Origin: a virus
DNA: 45,027 nucleotides
Virus record (IMG/VR): IMGVR_UViG_3300022693_001595
Coordinates: 1-45,027 of that record
Reading direction: 5' to 3' (one strand)
Shown here: piece by piece, positions 24,697 through 33,309 of the stretch
Layout: the number at the start of each line of letters is the position of its first letter
Numbering within the stretch: the first letter of the stretch is position 1
The notes under the pieces: model-generated
What the model was told of the DNA's origin: nothing
The model's database searches: none
Seen by the model: the letters and a program-made list of their open reading frames with translations, nothing else
Program-made: the position numbers and the translations under genes

Positions 24697-25624
24697 ACTT
24701 AAACCAATCCTTACCGCGCTTGATAACCTTGTCTTGCGCGTCCTTATCTTCAATCGTTCCATCTTTGTTCAATACAATTGCTCTTGTGCTGCAATGGCAA
24801 TTTATACGATTTGTTGAAGTGTCCCACCATTGGCGCTGTTGTTCTGGTGTATATCCTTTGCCATGCCTAGCAGCGTGATTTTTTCTAGTTGTAGTTAATA
24901 AGGCTGATAAATGCTGAACACCCAATGGAGCGCCAAACTGTCTATAAATCTCAACGGTGTTCATTCTTGCATTGTTATATGCCTTGTTTATCTCAGTATT
25001 AACTATTCTTCTCGATGAAGATTTTGCTACTTGAAATCGGTTTGTTATTTGTCTTTGTATGGCAGCTTTGCCAAGTCCGGCAGCCATACCACGATTGATA
25101 ACGTCAAATACTTGTCGGCTAGTTGTGGCGGATAAATTTTTAAGTAGGCGATAATTATCCTCAATAACTGAGATTAAAAACGTTTGATAACTAACAGAGG
25201 ATAATAAAACAGCATTGGCAATAGTAGCAAAAACCAAACCAGCAAGTAAAACCTCTATCCATGAGTTTTCCTGAATAACTCCGCCTCTTGTTGCTTGCTC
25301 GACGTATTGCGAGTAATACCAGTTAAACGGGGACTCTAGTTGCTCAGTTTCCATTTCACTATTGATGATAGATTCAATTTCAAGGCTTAATCTCTCTAAG
25401 TCATTAGGGGTTAAATCATAGACGTAAAAATCTAAAGTCTCGTTAACTACTTGTTTTCTAACTGTTTTCTTTGAATCTACGTCACGCCAAAGTGCCAATA
25501 CCTGTTTGTTAGCGTTATTTAAACGAGTAGTATTATCTTGATTGGCCTTCTTTCTATTAGCGGCTTGGTGTGTTGGATCCTGCTCACTTCTGGTGGCCTG
25601 TTGATTAAGTTTCAACATCATCAT
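24689..25624 (-). CDS. MuF-like minor head protein
   Basis: I use the ATG at 25624, one of three clustered ATGs; a TTG lies six bases upstream. The protein has about 311 residues. The C-terminal half has the SPP1 gp7/Mu F signature: SSSRRIVNTEINKAYNNAR, then KNHAARHGKGYTPEQ, and INCHCSTRAIV near the end. Proteins of this family bind the portal and often carry the ejection or head-assembly role. It overlaps the portal gene by 20 bases. Confidence 0.85.
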   Translation of the reverse strand: MMMLKLNQQATRSEQDPTHQAANRKKANQDNTTRLNNANKQVLALWRDVDSKKTVRKQVVNETLDFYVYDLTPNDLERLSLEIESIINSEMETEQLESPFNWYYSQYVEQATRGGVIQENSWIEVLLAGLVFATIANAVLLSSVSYQTFLISVIEDNYRLLKNLSATTSRQVFDVINRGMAAGLGKAAIQRQITNRFQVAKSSSRRIVNTEINKAYNNARMNTVEIYRQFGAPLGVQHLSALLTTTRKNHAARHGKGYTPEQQRQWWDTSTNRINCHCSTRAIVLNKDGTIEDKDAQDKVIKRGKDWFKSN

Positions 25625-26987
25625 CTTCAATTAAATCATCATTGATATCTTCACTAGGCATTTCAAATTTAGCTTTCTTATGACCTGAAGCCTCACGAAT
25701 TTCATCTTCTGTAAATGCAGGGGACATACCAGACTTAAATAGTTTCTCGTTAATGCCGGCCATTTTATCACCCAATGATAATTTATCATCATCAGAAGTA
25801 GACAGTAAATCATCCCATTCTATTTCATAAGGAGAAGGTGGTAATACTTGATGCAATATCATCCAATCAATAACATTAGTTAATAATTCAGTTAAGAAAT
25901 TTTCACGCCTTGATTGCATTCTAGTTAATGTTGCTTTGCTATTTTTATCACCAGCAAGAACACCTGTTTGTGTTCCACGTAATTCATCCGAAGAAAGCTT
26001 ACTACCTGCACTAATATTAGCCCAAGCGTTTTCAGCGAATTCTTTAGGGTTATCTAGTGAGATATTAGGATAGTTAAACTCTAAACCGCTGGTTACGAAT
26101 TTCTTTTGCCACTTACCAAGGAAATCATCTATTTGCTTCTCTAGTGCATCTTTATCTTTTTGTTTTGTCGGTGCTTGATACCCTTCTTTAGTGGTGATTA
26201 CCGGTGCGCTACGTGTATTTTGATAGAAACCTTCGCCACCCGCACCGCTAATTTTTCTCAAATCCATTAAATCATTAAAGATATTTTCTAATGAACTAAT
26301 GCCATATATTGAACCATCATCAGCACCTTCAGCAGCTATAATTAATCTACTAGGATGAACTTGACCGCTAAAGGTTGATTCGTCGTTTCTGTCACCTGTA
26401 GCACCTGAATTATAAGTGTACATGGTGGGCTGATCGAAGGTGTCGCTTTGCTGGTCTTTGTCAGTAGTTGAAACTTCAAGTTGACCTTCATAGATAGGCT
26501 TTAGGTTTACCACGGTATTAACACCACTAAGCGATCCAACAGGGTCACTCAATTTTAGATTATCTCTAACCTGAATTAACAGTCCGGCATATCTACCGAC
26601 ACGCTGCCTTTTATCTAAACCTTTAAGTCTATTCCAAAGATTAGTTCTTTTAACTAGAACTTCGAATTCTTTATCGAAAGACTTGGATCCTTTTATTTCT
26701 GGCGGTGATAGCCAACAAATATCAGCCGGCATTTCAACAACAGCTGAAGCAACACCAAAACGGCGGAACATATTCCAAAAGTTAAAGAAATTTAATTGAC
26801 AAGGATAACCAAAATCTTCAAATACATTGTGTAATGTATCTGCTTGATCATAACTACCACCTTGAAACCTTGCGAAGAATCCGGTTCTTTCAGTGCTGCT
26901 ATTTATTTGAATAAGCAAATCTTTCAATTCTGATTGGTATTTACTTTGTAATTTAAGTTGTTTTTCTGCTATTGATAAACCAAACAT
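25605..26987 (-). CDS. Portal protein (DUF1073 type)
   Basis: The start is the ATG at 26987 (GGGG seven bases upstream); a GTG lies six bases before. The 460-residue protein has FFNFWNMFRRFGVASAVVEMPADICW near the N-terminus (shortened here: FNFWNMFRRFGVAS), SLENIFNDLMDLRKISG in the middle, and the stem/crown helices LRGTQTGVLAGDKNSKAT near residue 340. This is the pattern of DUF1073-type portals. It follows the large terminase gene and precedes MuF, the standard packaging order. Confidence 0.85.
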   Translation of the reverse strand: MFGLSIAEKQLKLQSKYQSELKDLLIQINSSTERTGFFARFQGGSYDQADTLHNVFEDFGYPCQLNFFNFWNMFRRFGVASAVVEMPADICWLSPPEIKGSKSFDKEFEVLVKRTNLWNRLKGLDKRQRVGRYAGLLIQVRDNLKLSDPVGSLSGVNTVVNLKPIYEGQLEVSTTDKDQQSDTFDQPTMYTYNSGATGDRNDESTFSGQVHPSRLIIAAEGADDGSIYGISSLENIFNDLMDLRKISGAGGEGFYQNTRSAPVITTKEGYQAPTKQKDKDALEKQIDDFLGKWQKKFVTSGLEFNYPNISLDNPKEFAENAWANISAGSKLSSDELRGTQTGVLAGDKNSKATLTRMQSRRENFLTELLTNVIDWMILHQVLPPSPYEIEWDDLLSTSDDDKLSLGDKMAGINEKLFKSGMSPAFTEDEIREASGHKKAKFEMPSEDINDDLIEDDDVET

Positions 26988-27005
26988 TATCACGCCCCTG
27001 TAGCG

Positions 27006-28532
27006 TTAAAAGAATAAACCAGCCGTTTTTTTACTGTCTTGTGGAGCATAACACATGTGAACAGAATCAGCGATATTAGGCGATTTCTGTCCTGTTCTTT
27101 TCTCCATTGCTTCTTTGCTTTCAACTTGCTTTTTACTGTTGGTTCTTGATTTAACCCATAAAGGACAAGATAGTTCTTTAACTAGATTATTGAAAACAAC
27201 ATCATCTTCAATATCAATACTAATCATATCATCGGGATCAATATCTTCTTCACCCAAAACAACAAATCTAAATGTGTTATATAATTTTTGTGCGGTGATC
27301 ATGTGGGCTTGTGCTTTGGCATTAGCGCACCTTTCACCCCACGTTTTACCAGTACCGGCAATTTCATCATCAGGATTAACAACACTACCACCAGCATCAA
27401 AGGCGAATATATTTCGCTCTTCTTCTCTGCCAATAGCGTATTCAACCTGCCTGATTTCTTCTTGCGTGGTTGTTTTCTCTTCACCCATTTCATCAATAAC
27501 AAGATCACGCTTATCATCAATAAAAACACTTACACCATCACCCAAGCCGCCACAAGTATCATAAATAAATGAATCAGCATCTAATTCAATAGAATGATTG
27601 TAAGCACGATAACTAGCTTCCCTTAAATCATCAGATTTAACCCATTCGTCAATCATCTTGATAATATTGCCATCGGCAAAAACAACGGCGTTTGAATCTC
27701 TACCTTGACCAGCTGGATCGTAAGCGACTTTTTTAAGTCCTGATTTGATGAATCCTTTTTTCTTGCTGGCGAATCTTGCGGCCCTTACCCATTCACGCTG
27801 TATGATTACATCTGCACTAGCTGATTTTGGCTTACCTTCCCAATCGTGTTCATGATCTGATAACGGCCTAGTCTTTAATGAATGAAGGCGCATTTCCTCT
27901 AAATTTTCAGGAAAGTATTTATTGTCACGCCAGTTTATCAACTTTACACAGCTTCTAGGCGGCGGATTAATAATGAAACGCTGATAAGTATCATCTAGTT
28001 CATCATCAGGATTAAATATAACTATGATGATTGGTCGTTGCTTTCTTCCGCCAAATGGTTTTCTAGGGCGAATAGATGGAAGTAATTTATCCCAAGAATT
28101 TTTACTAACATTTTCTGATTCTTCACATAGGACAATATCAACATCACTAATCGACTTAATATTTTTGATATTGTTCTTGATACCCTTGAACATGAATTTA
28201 GAACCGTTAAGCCCTACAATTTGTTTTTCGGTTATCTTGAAGAAATGACTTAGCCCACGATCAACAATAGCAGCTTCAATTTCAGCCTTGATTGATTCGT
28301 CAATAGATAATTGTATTTCACGGGTGCAAAGTATTCTGACAGGACGAAGAGCAGCTTCAACAACACAAGCATCAATAAAGGTAAATGATTTAGCAGAGCC
28401 ACGACCGCCATAAGGCACAAAATAAGTCAGTGATTCAATGAATACTGTTCGCTTGGCAATTATTTCTTCAGCGGTTGTATAGAAGAAATCAGAAAATGCT
28501 TCTTGCGGCTTCCAATCTAAGACCGCGCCCAT
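27006..28532 (-). CDS. terL: Terminase large subunit
   Basis: This 508-residue protein has the Walker A motif GGRGSAKS at residues 42-49, a Walker B-like DIVLCEESE at about 132-140 and a nuclease domain with KVAYDPAGQGRDSNAVVF at about 266-283 and further acidic residues at 317 and 479. It powers packaging by ATP hydrolysis and cuts the DNA. The sequence style is of the PBSX/P22-like group often linked to headful packaging, which would suit the circular contig. It overlaps the small subunit stop by one base. Confidence 0.95.
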   Translation of the reverse strand: MGAVLDWKPQEAFSDFFYTTAEEIIAKRTVFIESLTYFVPYGGRGSAKSFTFIDACVVEAALRPVRILCTREIQLSIDESIKAEIEAAIVDRGLSHFFKITEKQIVGLNGSKFMFKGIKNNIKNIKSISDVDIVLCEESENVSKNSWDKLLPSIRPRKPFGGRKQRPIIIVIFNPDDELDDTYQRFIINPPPRSCVKLINWRDNKYFPENLEEMRLHSLKTRPLSDHEHDWEGKPKSASADVIIQREWVRAARFASKKKGFIKSGLKKVAYDPAGQGRDSNAVVFADGNIIKMIDEWVKSDDLREASYRAYNHSIELDADSFIYDTCGGLGDGVSVFIDDKRDLVIDEMGEEKTTTQEEIRQVEYAIGREEERNIFAFDAGGSVVNPDDEIAGTGKTWGERCANAKAQAHMITAQKLYNTFRFVVLGEEDIDPDDMISIDIEDDVVFNNLVKELSCPLWVKSRTNSKKQVESKEAMEKRTGQKSPNIADSVHMCYAPQDSKKTAGLFF

Positions 28533-29014
28533 TACTTATCATCTTTTAACGGATCAACTGAAGCTTTTATTTCACCCCACGGACAAACTTCACCACCTGA
28601 TTTAATGCTTAGGTTTTCATTGAATGCTTGAACATCGATATGCTTGCCAATTATTTCAAGAGATTTATTTGCACCAGCGGCTTCAAATTTAAATTCACCT
28701 GTGCCTCTTCCTTTTATCTTAATCTCTTCTTCCTGCATACACCTATGATAAACTTTTTTAGCCTGTCTAAGCACCCAAGTAGCATCAATTTTAAAGTCTT
28801 CCTCTGCAACCTCTCTAACTTTTGCTGATAATTCCTTGATCCTTGATTGAACCTTGTCTAAAGAATGAAGTCTTGAAGCTTTCTCATGAATGCTTTTTCC
28901 TTTAGCTTTACTCTTAGGAAATGCTTCACGCCATGCGTTTGATTGCTCACCATATAAAACAAAATGACCTGAGTATTTATCTATTTCTGATTCGGTTGGG
29001 TTCGCTTGGCTCAT
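28532..29014 (-). CDS. terS: Terminase small subunit
   Basis: The 160-residue protein lies directly before terL. Its N-terminus has FVLYGEQSNAWREAFPKSKAKGKS, a helix-turn-helix DNA-recognition region of the Terminase_2 type (written in part: QSNAWREAFPKSKAKG), then SRLHSLDKVQSRIKELSAKV for oligomerisation. The C-terminus probably binds TerL. It recognises the packaging start on the concatemer. Confidence 0.85.
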   Translation of the reverse strand: MSQANPTESEIDKYSGHFVLYGEQSNAWREAFPKSKAKGKSIHEKASRLHSLDKVQSRIKELSAKVREVAEEDFKIDATWVLRQAKKVYHRCMQEEEIKIKGRGTGEFKFEAAGANKSLEIIGKHIDVQAFNENLSIKSGGEVCPWGEIKASVDPLKDDK

Positions 29015-29280
29015 GGTTGATGCCTACGCTTTGCTGCATTGATTTCACCAGATGAATAGCCGATAACTTTACTCTTAAATAGTTTCCATTCTTTTAATGC
29101 TGTTTTGTTATCTGAATCTTTTGTTACTTCATAGTAATGCTTTAACTCTTCATCAAGATAAGTAAGTCGCATAACTGGTTTAAAGATACAAGAATGCAAG
29201 TTTTTAAATGCAGCTGATGAACTTCTAGCATCTATAACACCTAAAAAATTATGATTTCCATCACCTATTAAATAATTCAT
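29011..29280 (-). CDS. Hypothetical protein upstream of terminase
   Basis: This 89-residue protein overlaps the small terminase gene by four bases. It has a compact N-terminal beta segment (NYLIGDGNHNFLGVIDARSS) and a helical C-terminus. Family not recognised. Confidence 0.6.
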   Translation of the reverse strand: MNYLIGDGNHNFLGVIDARSSSAAFKNLHSCIFKPVMRLTYLDEELKHYYEVTKDSDNKTALKEWKLFKSKVIGYSSGEINAAKRRHQP

Positions 29281-29441
29281 ACATCACCTTCCATCCAATT
29301 ATTAGATAAGTAATCAGCTTATCTTTGTTTGCTAAAATTCTTTTATATATCCGTAGTGTTACTTTATTCAGTTAATATTCAGTAATTTTTGTATGTCGAC
29401 GCAATAACCTTATACTTTATTCATTATTAGTGAATGATTAA
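29281..29441 (-). other. 161-bp intergenic region upstream of the packaging genes
   Basis: No gene is visible. On the - strand it holds direct repeats of CTGAATA and a perfect 14-bp palindrome AATGATTAATCATT (29433-29446) that overlaps the holin gene stop. This could be a weak terminator or an operator. A convincing -35/-10 pair is not seen. It is the longest gap in the head part of the late operon and a candidate for the packaging or late promoter site. Confidence 0.4.
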
Positions 29442-29723
29442 TCATTTTACTTGTCGTTCATTCTCAAGCCTAAGGTTAGAAAGTTGAAATTTTAACTCCG
29501 CTTGCCCCTTTATTAACTTATCTACTTCTTCTTTGTGTTTATTGTCTTTTTTAAGTAATGCTTTTTGAAAGTAGATATAAGCAATACAGGTTATTACGGT
29601 ACATATAGCACCAACACCGGCAGCGTTAGTTTGGAACCAAGCCATAACGAATGTACTAGTCCCCATCACGCCTGTTAATTTCGCTGTGATTTGCGTTGAT
29701 GCCTTTGCTGTTTCTATATTCAC
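29442..29723 (-). CDS. Probable holin
   Basis: This 93-residue protein starts with GTG. It has two predicted membrane segments, at about residues 15-30 (KLTGVMGTSTFVMAWF) and 34-52 (AAGVGAICTVITCIAYIYF), then a positively charged C-terminal coiled coil. The arrangement fits a class II holin related to the HP1-type family. It lies in the lysis cluster between the multi-pass membrane protein and terminase. Confidence 0.65.
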   Translation of the reverse strand: MNIETAKASTQITAKLTGVMGTSTFVMAWFQTNAAGVGAICTVITCIAYIYFQKALLKKDNKHKEEVDKLIKGQAELKFQLSNLRLENERQVK

Positions 29724-29725
29724 GC

Positions 29726-30286
29726 CTAACCCTCACTCTTTTTATTTTTTTGTGGGTTTCCCATCCTGCAAACACAAGAAACGAAAAACCCGACAAAAGA
29801 CCTTTGTGTAAACCTAAAAAATTCAACAATCCTTGAAATAGATCCCATAATTCCATTGCATGACACCATAATCTGAATAATACTTGCTATTATTATCAAC
29901 TCATCGAAATAGCTATATAATAATGGCTGAGGCGATACCGTATAGTGCCATGTTAGCATAGAATTTATCAGTATGATAAAAGCCAGTATAAGCGAGTGTT
30001 TGAACGCCTTACCATCAAATGGAACCATTGAAAACATTGACATCATACCAGCGCCAGCAATAAGTATTATTATAAATAACGCTTCAATATATTCCTCGCG
30101 GTATTCAATTTTGCTTAGTGAGCTATCAATATCATCGATCATAAAGTATAGCGCGCATACACAGCAAATTATTAGAGAGTGCTTTCTATCTTTGCTCTCG
30201 CCGCCGATTAATTTCATAACGAAAAATATCGCAGTTATTACAGGAAAGTAATAACGTGCGATATGTATAGCATCAGAATAATTCAT
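29726..30286 (-). CDS. Multi-pass membrane protein of the lysis cluster
   Basis: This 186-residue protein has about four hydrophobic stretches: ARYYFPVITAIFFVMKLIG, HSLIICCVCALYFMI, ALFIIILIAGAGMMSMF and LILAFIILINSML, with a weaker one near residues 133-146. It could be a second holin-like or antiholin protein, or a pore regulator. The family is not recognised. Its stop lies three bases before the holin start. Confidence 0.6.
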   Translation of the reverse strand: MNYSDAIHIARYYFPVITAIFFVMKLIGGESKDRKHSLIICCVCALYFMIDDIDSSLSKIEYREEYIEALFIIILIAGAGMMSMFSMVPFDGKAFKHSLILAFIILINSMLTWHYTVSPQPLLYSYFDELIIIASIIQIMVSCNGIMGSISRIVEFFRFTQRSFVGFFVSCVCRMGNPQKNKKSEG

Positions 30287-30309
30287 TTATTCCCATTATT
30301 CTATTGTTG

Positions 30310-30462
30310 TTATGGCTTTGGGCCTTTAGGCCCGATTGCTGCCATCATTTGGATTACTTGGATTTCTTTGATTTGGTTTTCTGCTTCCATTGCGCTTAAA
30401 TCGCCGGCTTCAACTTCTTCCAATACGTTCGTAATTGTTCTAGTCGGTTGGTCATTTGACAT
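30310..30462 (-). CDS. Small acidic-to-proline-rich hypothetical protein
   Basis: A 50-residue protein that starts MSNDQPTRTITNVLEEVEAG and ends with IGPKGPKP. The middle is one amphipathic helix (MEAENQIKEIQVIQMMAA). GGAG lies eleven bases upstream. Its place between the two membrane protein and hydrolase genes suggests a lysis accessory part, but there is no direct evidence. Confidence 0.65.
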   Translation of the reverse strand: MSNDQPTRTITNVLEEVEAGDLSAMEAENQIKEIQVIQMMAAIGPKGPKP

Positions 30463-30533
30463 TTTTATACTACTCCAAATAATTAAAATACAATCGGTTG
30501 ATTGATGTTCATTATACCTAAATTATGCCAACT

Positions 30534-31103
30534 TTACGAATCTTGCTGATCAAGCCATGTATCTATTATATTCATAACGATCGGTAAATTCTCTTCACTA
30601 AAATAATCACTGTGATCATCAATCAAATCACCTAGATAAATTTTAGTCACTCTTTTGTCATTGCCGGTGTAATTGTCAGTCCCCATAGAACCCCATATAT
30701 CAGGAATAAACCAGCCGATAACCGGTACTGAATCAAAAAATCTAGCGGCTTTAGTTGCCTTATCTTTTTTGGTTGACAAAACTAGAATGTTTTTTATTGA
30801 TTCAGGGAATATTATATCTCTATTTAATGCAGCAGCTATACAGATAAAATTTTCTATTTTAGCACTGTATTTTTTAGCCGCGATAACTGAAATAGCGTTA
30901 CCATTTGAGTGAGCGTATACAGTATTTTTATTGCCATGTAATAAACCGGCCAAATTTTTTGCTATTGATTTATTTCTCCATAAAGCACCTAATACACCAA
31001 TGTAACCATAATTAAATGAACGAGCATTTTTAACGTATGGCTTTAATTTGCCAATTGAATCGTCGGGATCACTAACAAGTATTCCATGAATTAAAACATC
31101 CAT
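30534..31103 (-). CDS. Alpha/beta-hydrolase fold protein in the lysis cluster
   Basis: From the ATG at 31103 the protein has 189 residues. VLIHG near the N-terminus is an oxyanion-type strand-loop; VYAHSNGNA gives Ser66 in the nucleophile elbow (xHSxGx); TKKD gives Asp114; and DDHSDYF gives His164, a full Ser-Asp-His set in the expected order. The fold is that of esterases and lipases. Phage members act on lipids or on esters of cell wall polymers, so it could cleave mycolyl-, acetyl- or other surface esters or work beside the endolysin. The substrate cannot be told. Confidence 0.7.
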   Translation of the reverse strand: MDVLIHGILVSDPDDSIGKLKPYVKNARSFNYGYIGVLGALWRNKSIAKNLAGLLHGNKNTVYAHSNGNAISVIAAKKYSAKIENFICIAAALNRDIIFPESIKNILVLSTKKDKATKAARFFDSVPVIGWFIPDIWGSMGTDNYTGNDKRVTKIYLGDLIDDHSDYFSEENLPIVMNIIDTWLDQQDS

Positions 31104-31105
31104 TA

Positions 31106-31765
31106 TCAATGCGCCTCTTGGTTTAATACTTTAAATTTCGATAAATCCAACATCAAACACCCGTTAGAATTTACCACGTCTCTTGTTTTTTGGTAATCCA
31201 AACCAAACGATAAGCAAAACTTTTTTAAGTTATTAACAGTTAACGTCCCACCAAGAAAATCATTTAAAACCCAATCCTTAGATAGTGCGCTAACTACATT
31301 TTCATTCTTACTTACAAATAAACACATGTCAGGGCAATAAACCTTATTACCCTTAACTAAAATATCTTTATCAAGTTCACAACCATCTACATAATTACTA
31401 TCAAACCACTCAGCAAATACTTGGAAATTATGCCAATCATCGCATACTGTACAACCTATGTATGTTGGATGTCTTTTATGCCAAAACTTAGAGTAGCATC
31501 TTTGCATCATCCCTTTCCATGTTTGGTATTGCTTTGTGTGAGACCTATTAACTGATGCCTTATAACTGCCGACACCAACAAACCCAACGCCAAATGTCTT
31601 TTTCGCCATAAAATCCCTAACAACTCCCTTTCTTATATTTCCAGCACTAGACACTACTACGCTACCTGTATCCAAAAATTTAATTTTTATTTTGTTATGT
31701 CCATCAATTTGCAGTACTTCAATATTGCCGCAAGATCTGGTTTTTAATATATCCCCAATATTCAT
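31106..31765 (-). CDS. HNH-like phage protein, paralogue of the gene at 11749
   Basis: I start this at the ATG at 31765 (GGGG six bases upstream), not the TTG at 31792. The protein has 219 residues. Its middle shares with the 11749 protein the block YQTWKGMMQRCYS, PTYIGCTVCDDWHNF, LDKDILVKGNKVYCPDMC. The N-terminal part (VGVGSYKASVNRSHTKQ) and C-terminal part differ; there is no AP2 domain. The frame lies inside the lysis cluster, where such genes often insert as homing endonuclease relatives. Catalytic residues are not clear. Confidence 0.7.
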   Translation of the reverse strand: MNIGDILKTRSCGNIEVLQIDGHNKIKIKFLDTGSVVVSSAGNIRKGVVRDFMAKKTFGVGFVGVGSYKASVNRSHTKQYQTWKGMMQRCYSKFWHKRHPTYIGCTVCDDWHNFQVFAEWFDSNYVDGCELDKDILVKGNKVYCPDMCLFVSKNENVVSALSKDWVLNDFLGGTLTVNNLKKFCLSFGLDYQKTRDVVNSNGCLMLDLSKFKVLNQEAH

Positions 31766-31813
31766 ATAAAACCCCAAGTAACAATTAATCAATTACCTTA
31801 TTATAGCTATATT

Positions 31814-32194
31814 CTACAGGTAAGTCCACATCACAAGTCTTTCGCCTTTTCTATAACCAAAATGAACAAATGTTTTAGCTACTCCAATGGCATTGAACCC
31901 ATTAATCAAAGCAATCGCTACAAGCTCCCCTCTTTGCTCCCCTCCAGCACAAGCAATATCAATTCCTATTCCTTTTTGATGATCTGCCGGCGTTGTGCGA
32001 TTAATTTCGTCGGGATGGTTAGGGCACCTACCGCCTGACGTTACCGTTAAACCTCTAACTACATCATCACGAACCATTTGCATTCTATTAAGGGTATCTT
32101 GGTTAACGCTTCGTTTATCGCAATCAGCATGACCACAAGTACAAAGCAATTTAGTATCAGTTTCAGGATTGAAGTTTTCAGTTTTAATTGTCAT
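31814..32194 (-). CDS. Endolysin, M15 peptidase (L-Ala-D-Glu/D-Ala-D-Ala type)
   Basis: This 126-residue protein has LTVTSGGRCPNHP at about residues 49-61, DHQKGIGIDI with His72 and Asp79, and FVHFGYR with His111. These are the zinc ligands and conserved turns of the M15 peptidases that cut peptide bridges of Gram-negative peptidoglycan. No signal peptide or wall-binding domain is seen, so a holin should be needed for export, matching the candidate at 29442. It is the first complete enzyme of the lysis cluster. Confidence 0.85.
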   Translation of the reverse strand: MTIKTENFNPETDTKLLCTCGHADCDKRSVNQDTLNRMQMVRDDVVRGLTVTSGGRCPNHPDEINRTTPADHQKGIGIDIACAGGEQRGELVAIALINGFNAIGVAKTFVHFGYRKGERLVMWTYL

Positions 32195-32337
32195 AAATCA
32201 CCTTTAATTGTAGTCTGCTCAGTCATTACAACGTTATCATAATAAGCGAGATATTCTTTCTTAACATCTAAAGCCAATTGATCAAGGGCTTTATCATGGG
32301 CTATTGAATAATTATTAGTTTCAACAAAATATTCCAT
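32191..32337 (-). CDS. Small hypothetical protein upstream of the endolysin
   Basis: From the ATG at 32337 the protein has 48 residues and ends in an ATGA overlap with the endolysin start. The frame stays open to 32397, where an ATT codon lies six bases after a strong AAGGAG. An ATT start would give 68 residues with a basic N-terminus. Which start is used is not known; the ATG has AAGGAG 15 bases away, which is too far. Confidence 0.5.
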   Translation of the reverse strand: MEYFVETNNYSIAHDKALDQLALDVKKEYLAYYDNVVMTEQTTIKGDL

Positions 32338-32434
32338 AGCGACAATATTTCTTGGCGCTCTCCTTTTTGTCGGAAAGAAAACCTTGATTAAATTAATTAC
32401 TTACTCCTTATTAGTGTTGGTTACTGTTATATTT

Positions 32435-32596
32435 CTAAGGATTAACTATACATTCTAGTTCAAAAACCTCATTTTCTAATTCTGATATTATTGGGTACAT
32501 TTTAATCCATAATTTTTTTATATTATAGTGTTGTGCGTCGGACGTTGCAGACCATCCTGATAATTCAAGTTCTTTTATAAAATCATCAAATCTCAT
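32435..32596 (-). CDS. Small hypothetical protein
   Basis: A 53-residue protein starting MRFDDFIKELELSGW, with GGAG and AGGA just before the ATG. It is helical, with tryptophans at 15 and 30. No family recognised. Confidence 0.65.
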   Translation of the reverse strand: MRFDDFIKELELSGWSATSDAQHYNIKKLWIKMYPIISELENEVFELECIVNP

Positions 32597-32621
32597 TCCT
32601 ACTCTCCGTTATGTGTTTAAA

Positions 32622-32771
32622 TTATTCATCGTTAATTATTTCGGCATCTTCAAAAAGTTCACTTTCAATCAGCTTATGTGCGGTAGACTCTTTCATTGAA
32701 TCAGTTAGAACCCACCTACCAGATTCCATGTTGTCTTGCCTCCAGTGTCTTATTTTAACCATGACTTCCAT
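32622..32771 (-). CDS. Small hypothetical protein
   Basis: A 49-residue protein with RHWRQDNMESGRWVLTDSMK and an acidic C-terminus. GGAATT lies six bases upstream of the ATG. It lies in a run of small - strand genes, each with its own ribosome site. No family recognised. Confidence 0.65.
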   Translation of the reverse strand: MEVMVKIRHWRQDNMESGRWVLTDSMKESTAHKLIESELFEDAEIINDE

Positions 32772-32801
32772 TTTAATTCCTTATAGCTCTATATGTATTA
32801 A

Positions 32802-33002
32802 TTATTTAGGTGGTTCTGGTAGTGGCATCCAGTGAGTAATATCATCAATCGGTTCACTTGGCTTTCCACTTGGCTCTAACCATAACCTTAGCCTACCTCT
32901 TGTTTCAAAATGTAACTCTGCAACAGTATCGCCATCACTAGCAAGGTAAGAGCCAGATTTTTCAGGGAATCTATCTTTAACACTTAACCATTTATCAGTC
33001 AT
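32802..33002 (-). CDS. DUF551 family protein
   Basis: The 66-residue protein begins WLSVKDRFPEKSGSYLASDG and ends DDITHWMPLPEPP. Both ends match DUF551, a family found in many enterobacterial phages and prophages with no known role. Typical members have the same length. Confidence 0.85.
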   Translation of the reverse strand: MTDKWLSVKDRFPEKSGSYLASDGDTVAELHFETRGRLRLWLEPSGKPSEPIDDITHWMPLPEPPK

Positions 33003-33032
33003 TATATTCCTTATCCCCTCTTATGAGAGTTG

Positions 33033-33260
33033 TTAATTAACTGATATATATCGCCTGTAGCATCGATCTATATGATTATTTAAGCTGTGATCCCCTTCTG
33101 CCGAGCTATAAACTTCATCTATTGGTATTTCGTGTTCAACAGCAAGCTTGATAAACTCCTCTACAATTCCTTTGTAATATGATGCCTCCGTTGCCGCAGA
33201 ATTCATTTGCTTAGTTAAGAAAGCTATTTCTATTCTGTCTCTTTTCGCTTTATTTTTCAT
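33033..33260 (-). CDS. Hypothetical protein
   Basis: A 75-residue helical protein. AFLTKQMNSAATEASYYKG is followed by VEEFIKLAVEHEIPIDEVYSS (shortened here: EEFIKLAVEHEIP). The C-terminus is polar. No family recognised. Confidence 0.6.
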   Translation of the reverse strand: MKNKAKRDRIEIAFLTKQMNSAATEASYYKGIVEEFIKLAVEHEIPIDEVYSSAEGDHSLNNHIDRCYRRYISVN

Positions 33261-33309
33261 ATCATCCTGCTTTAAAAGAGTTGTTACCGCTTCCTTATGG
33301 TTGCGGTGT

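Noticed and set aside
29656-29856. A 66-residue - strand frame (MELWDLFQGLLNFLGLHKG) overlapping both membrane genes
   Set aside because: It lies almost wholly within the 186-residue membrane protein gene and the holin start in another frame. It could be an overlapping lysis gene, but there is no clear ribosome site, so I left it out.
30263-30505. An 80-residue hydrophobic + strand frame
   Set aside because: It mirrors the real 50-residue - strand gene at 30310-30462, which has a ribosome site and fits the operon direction.
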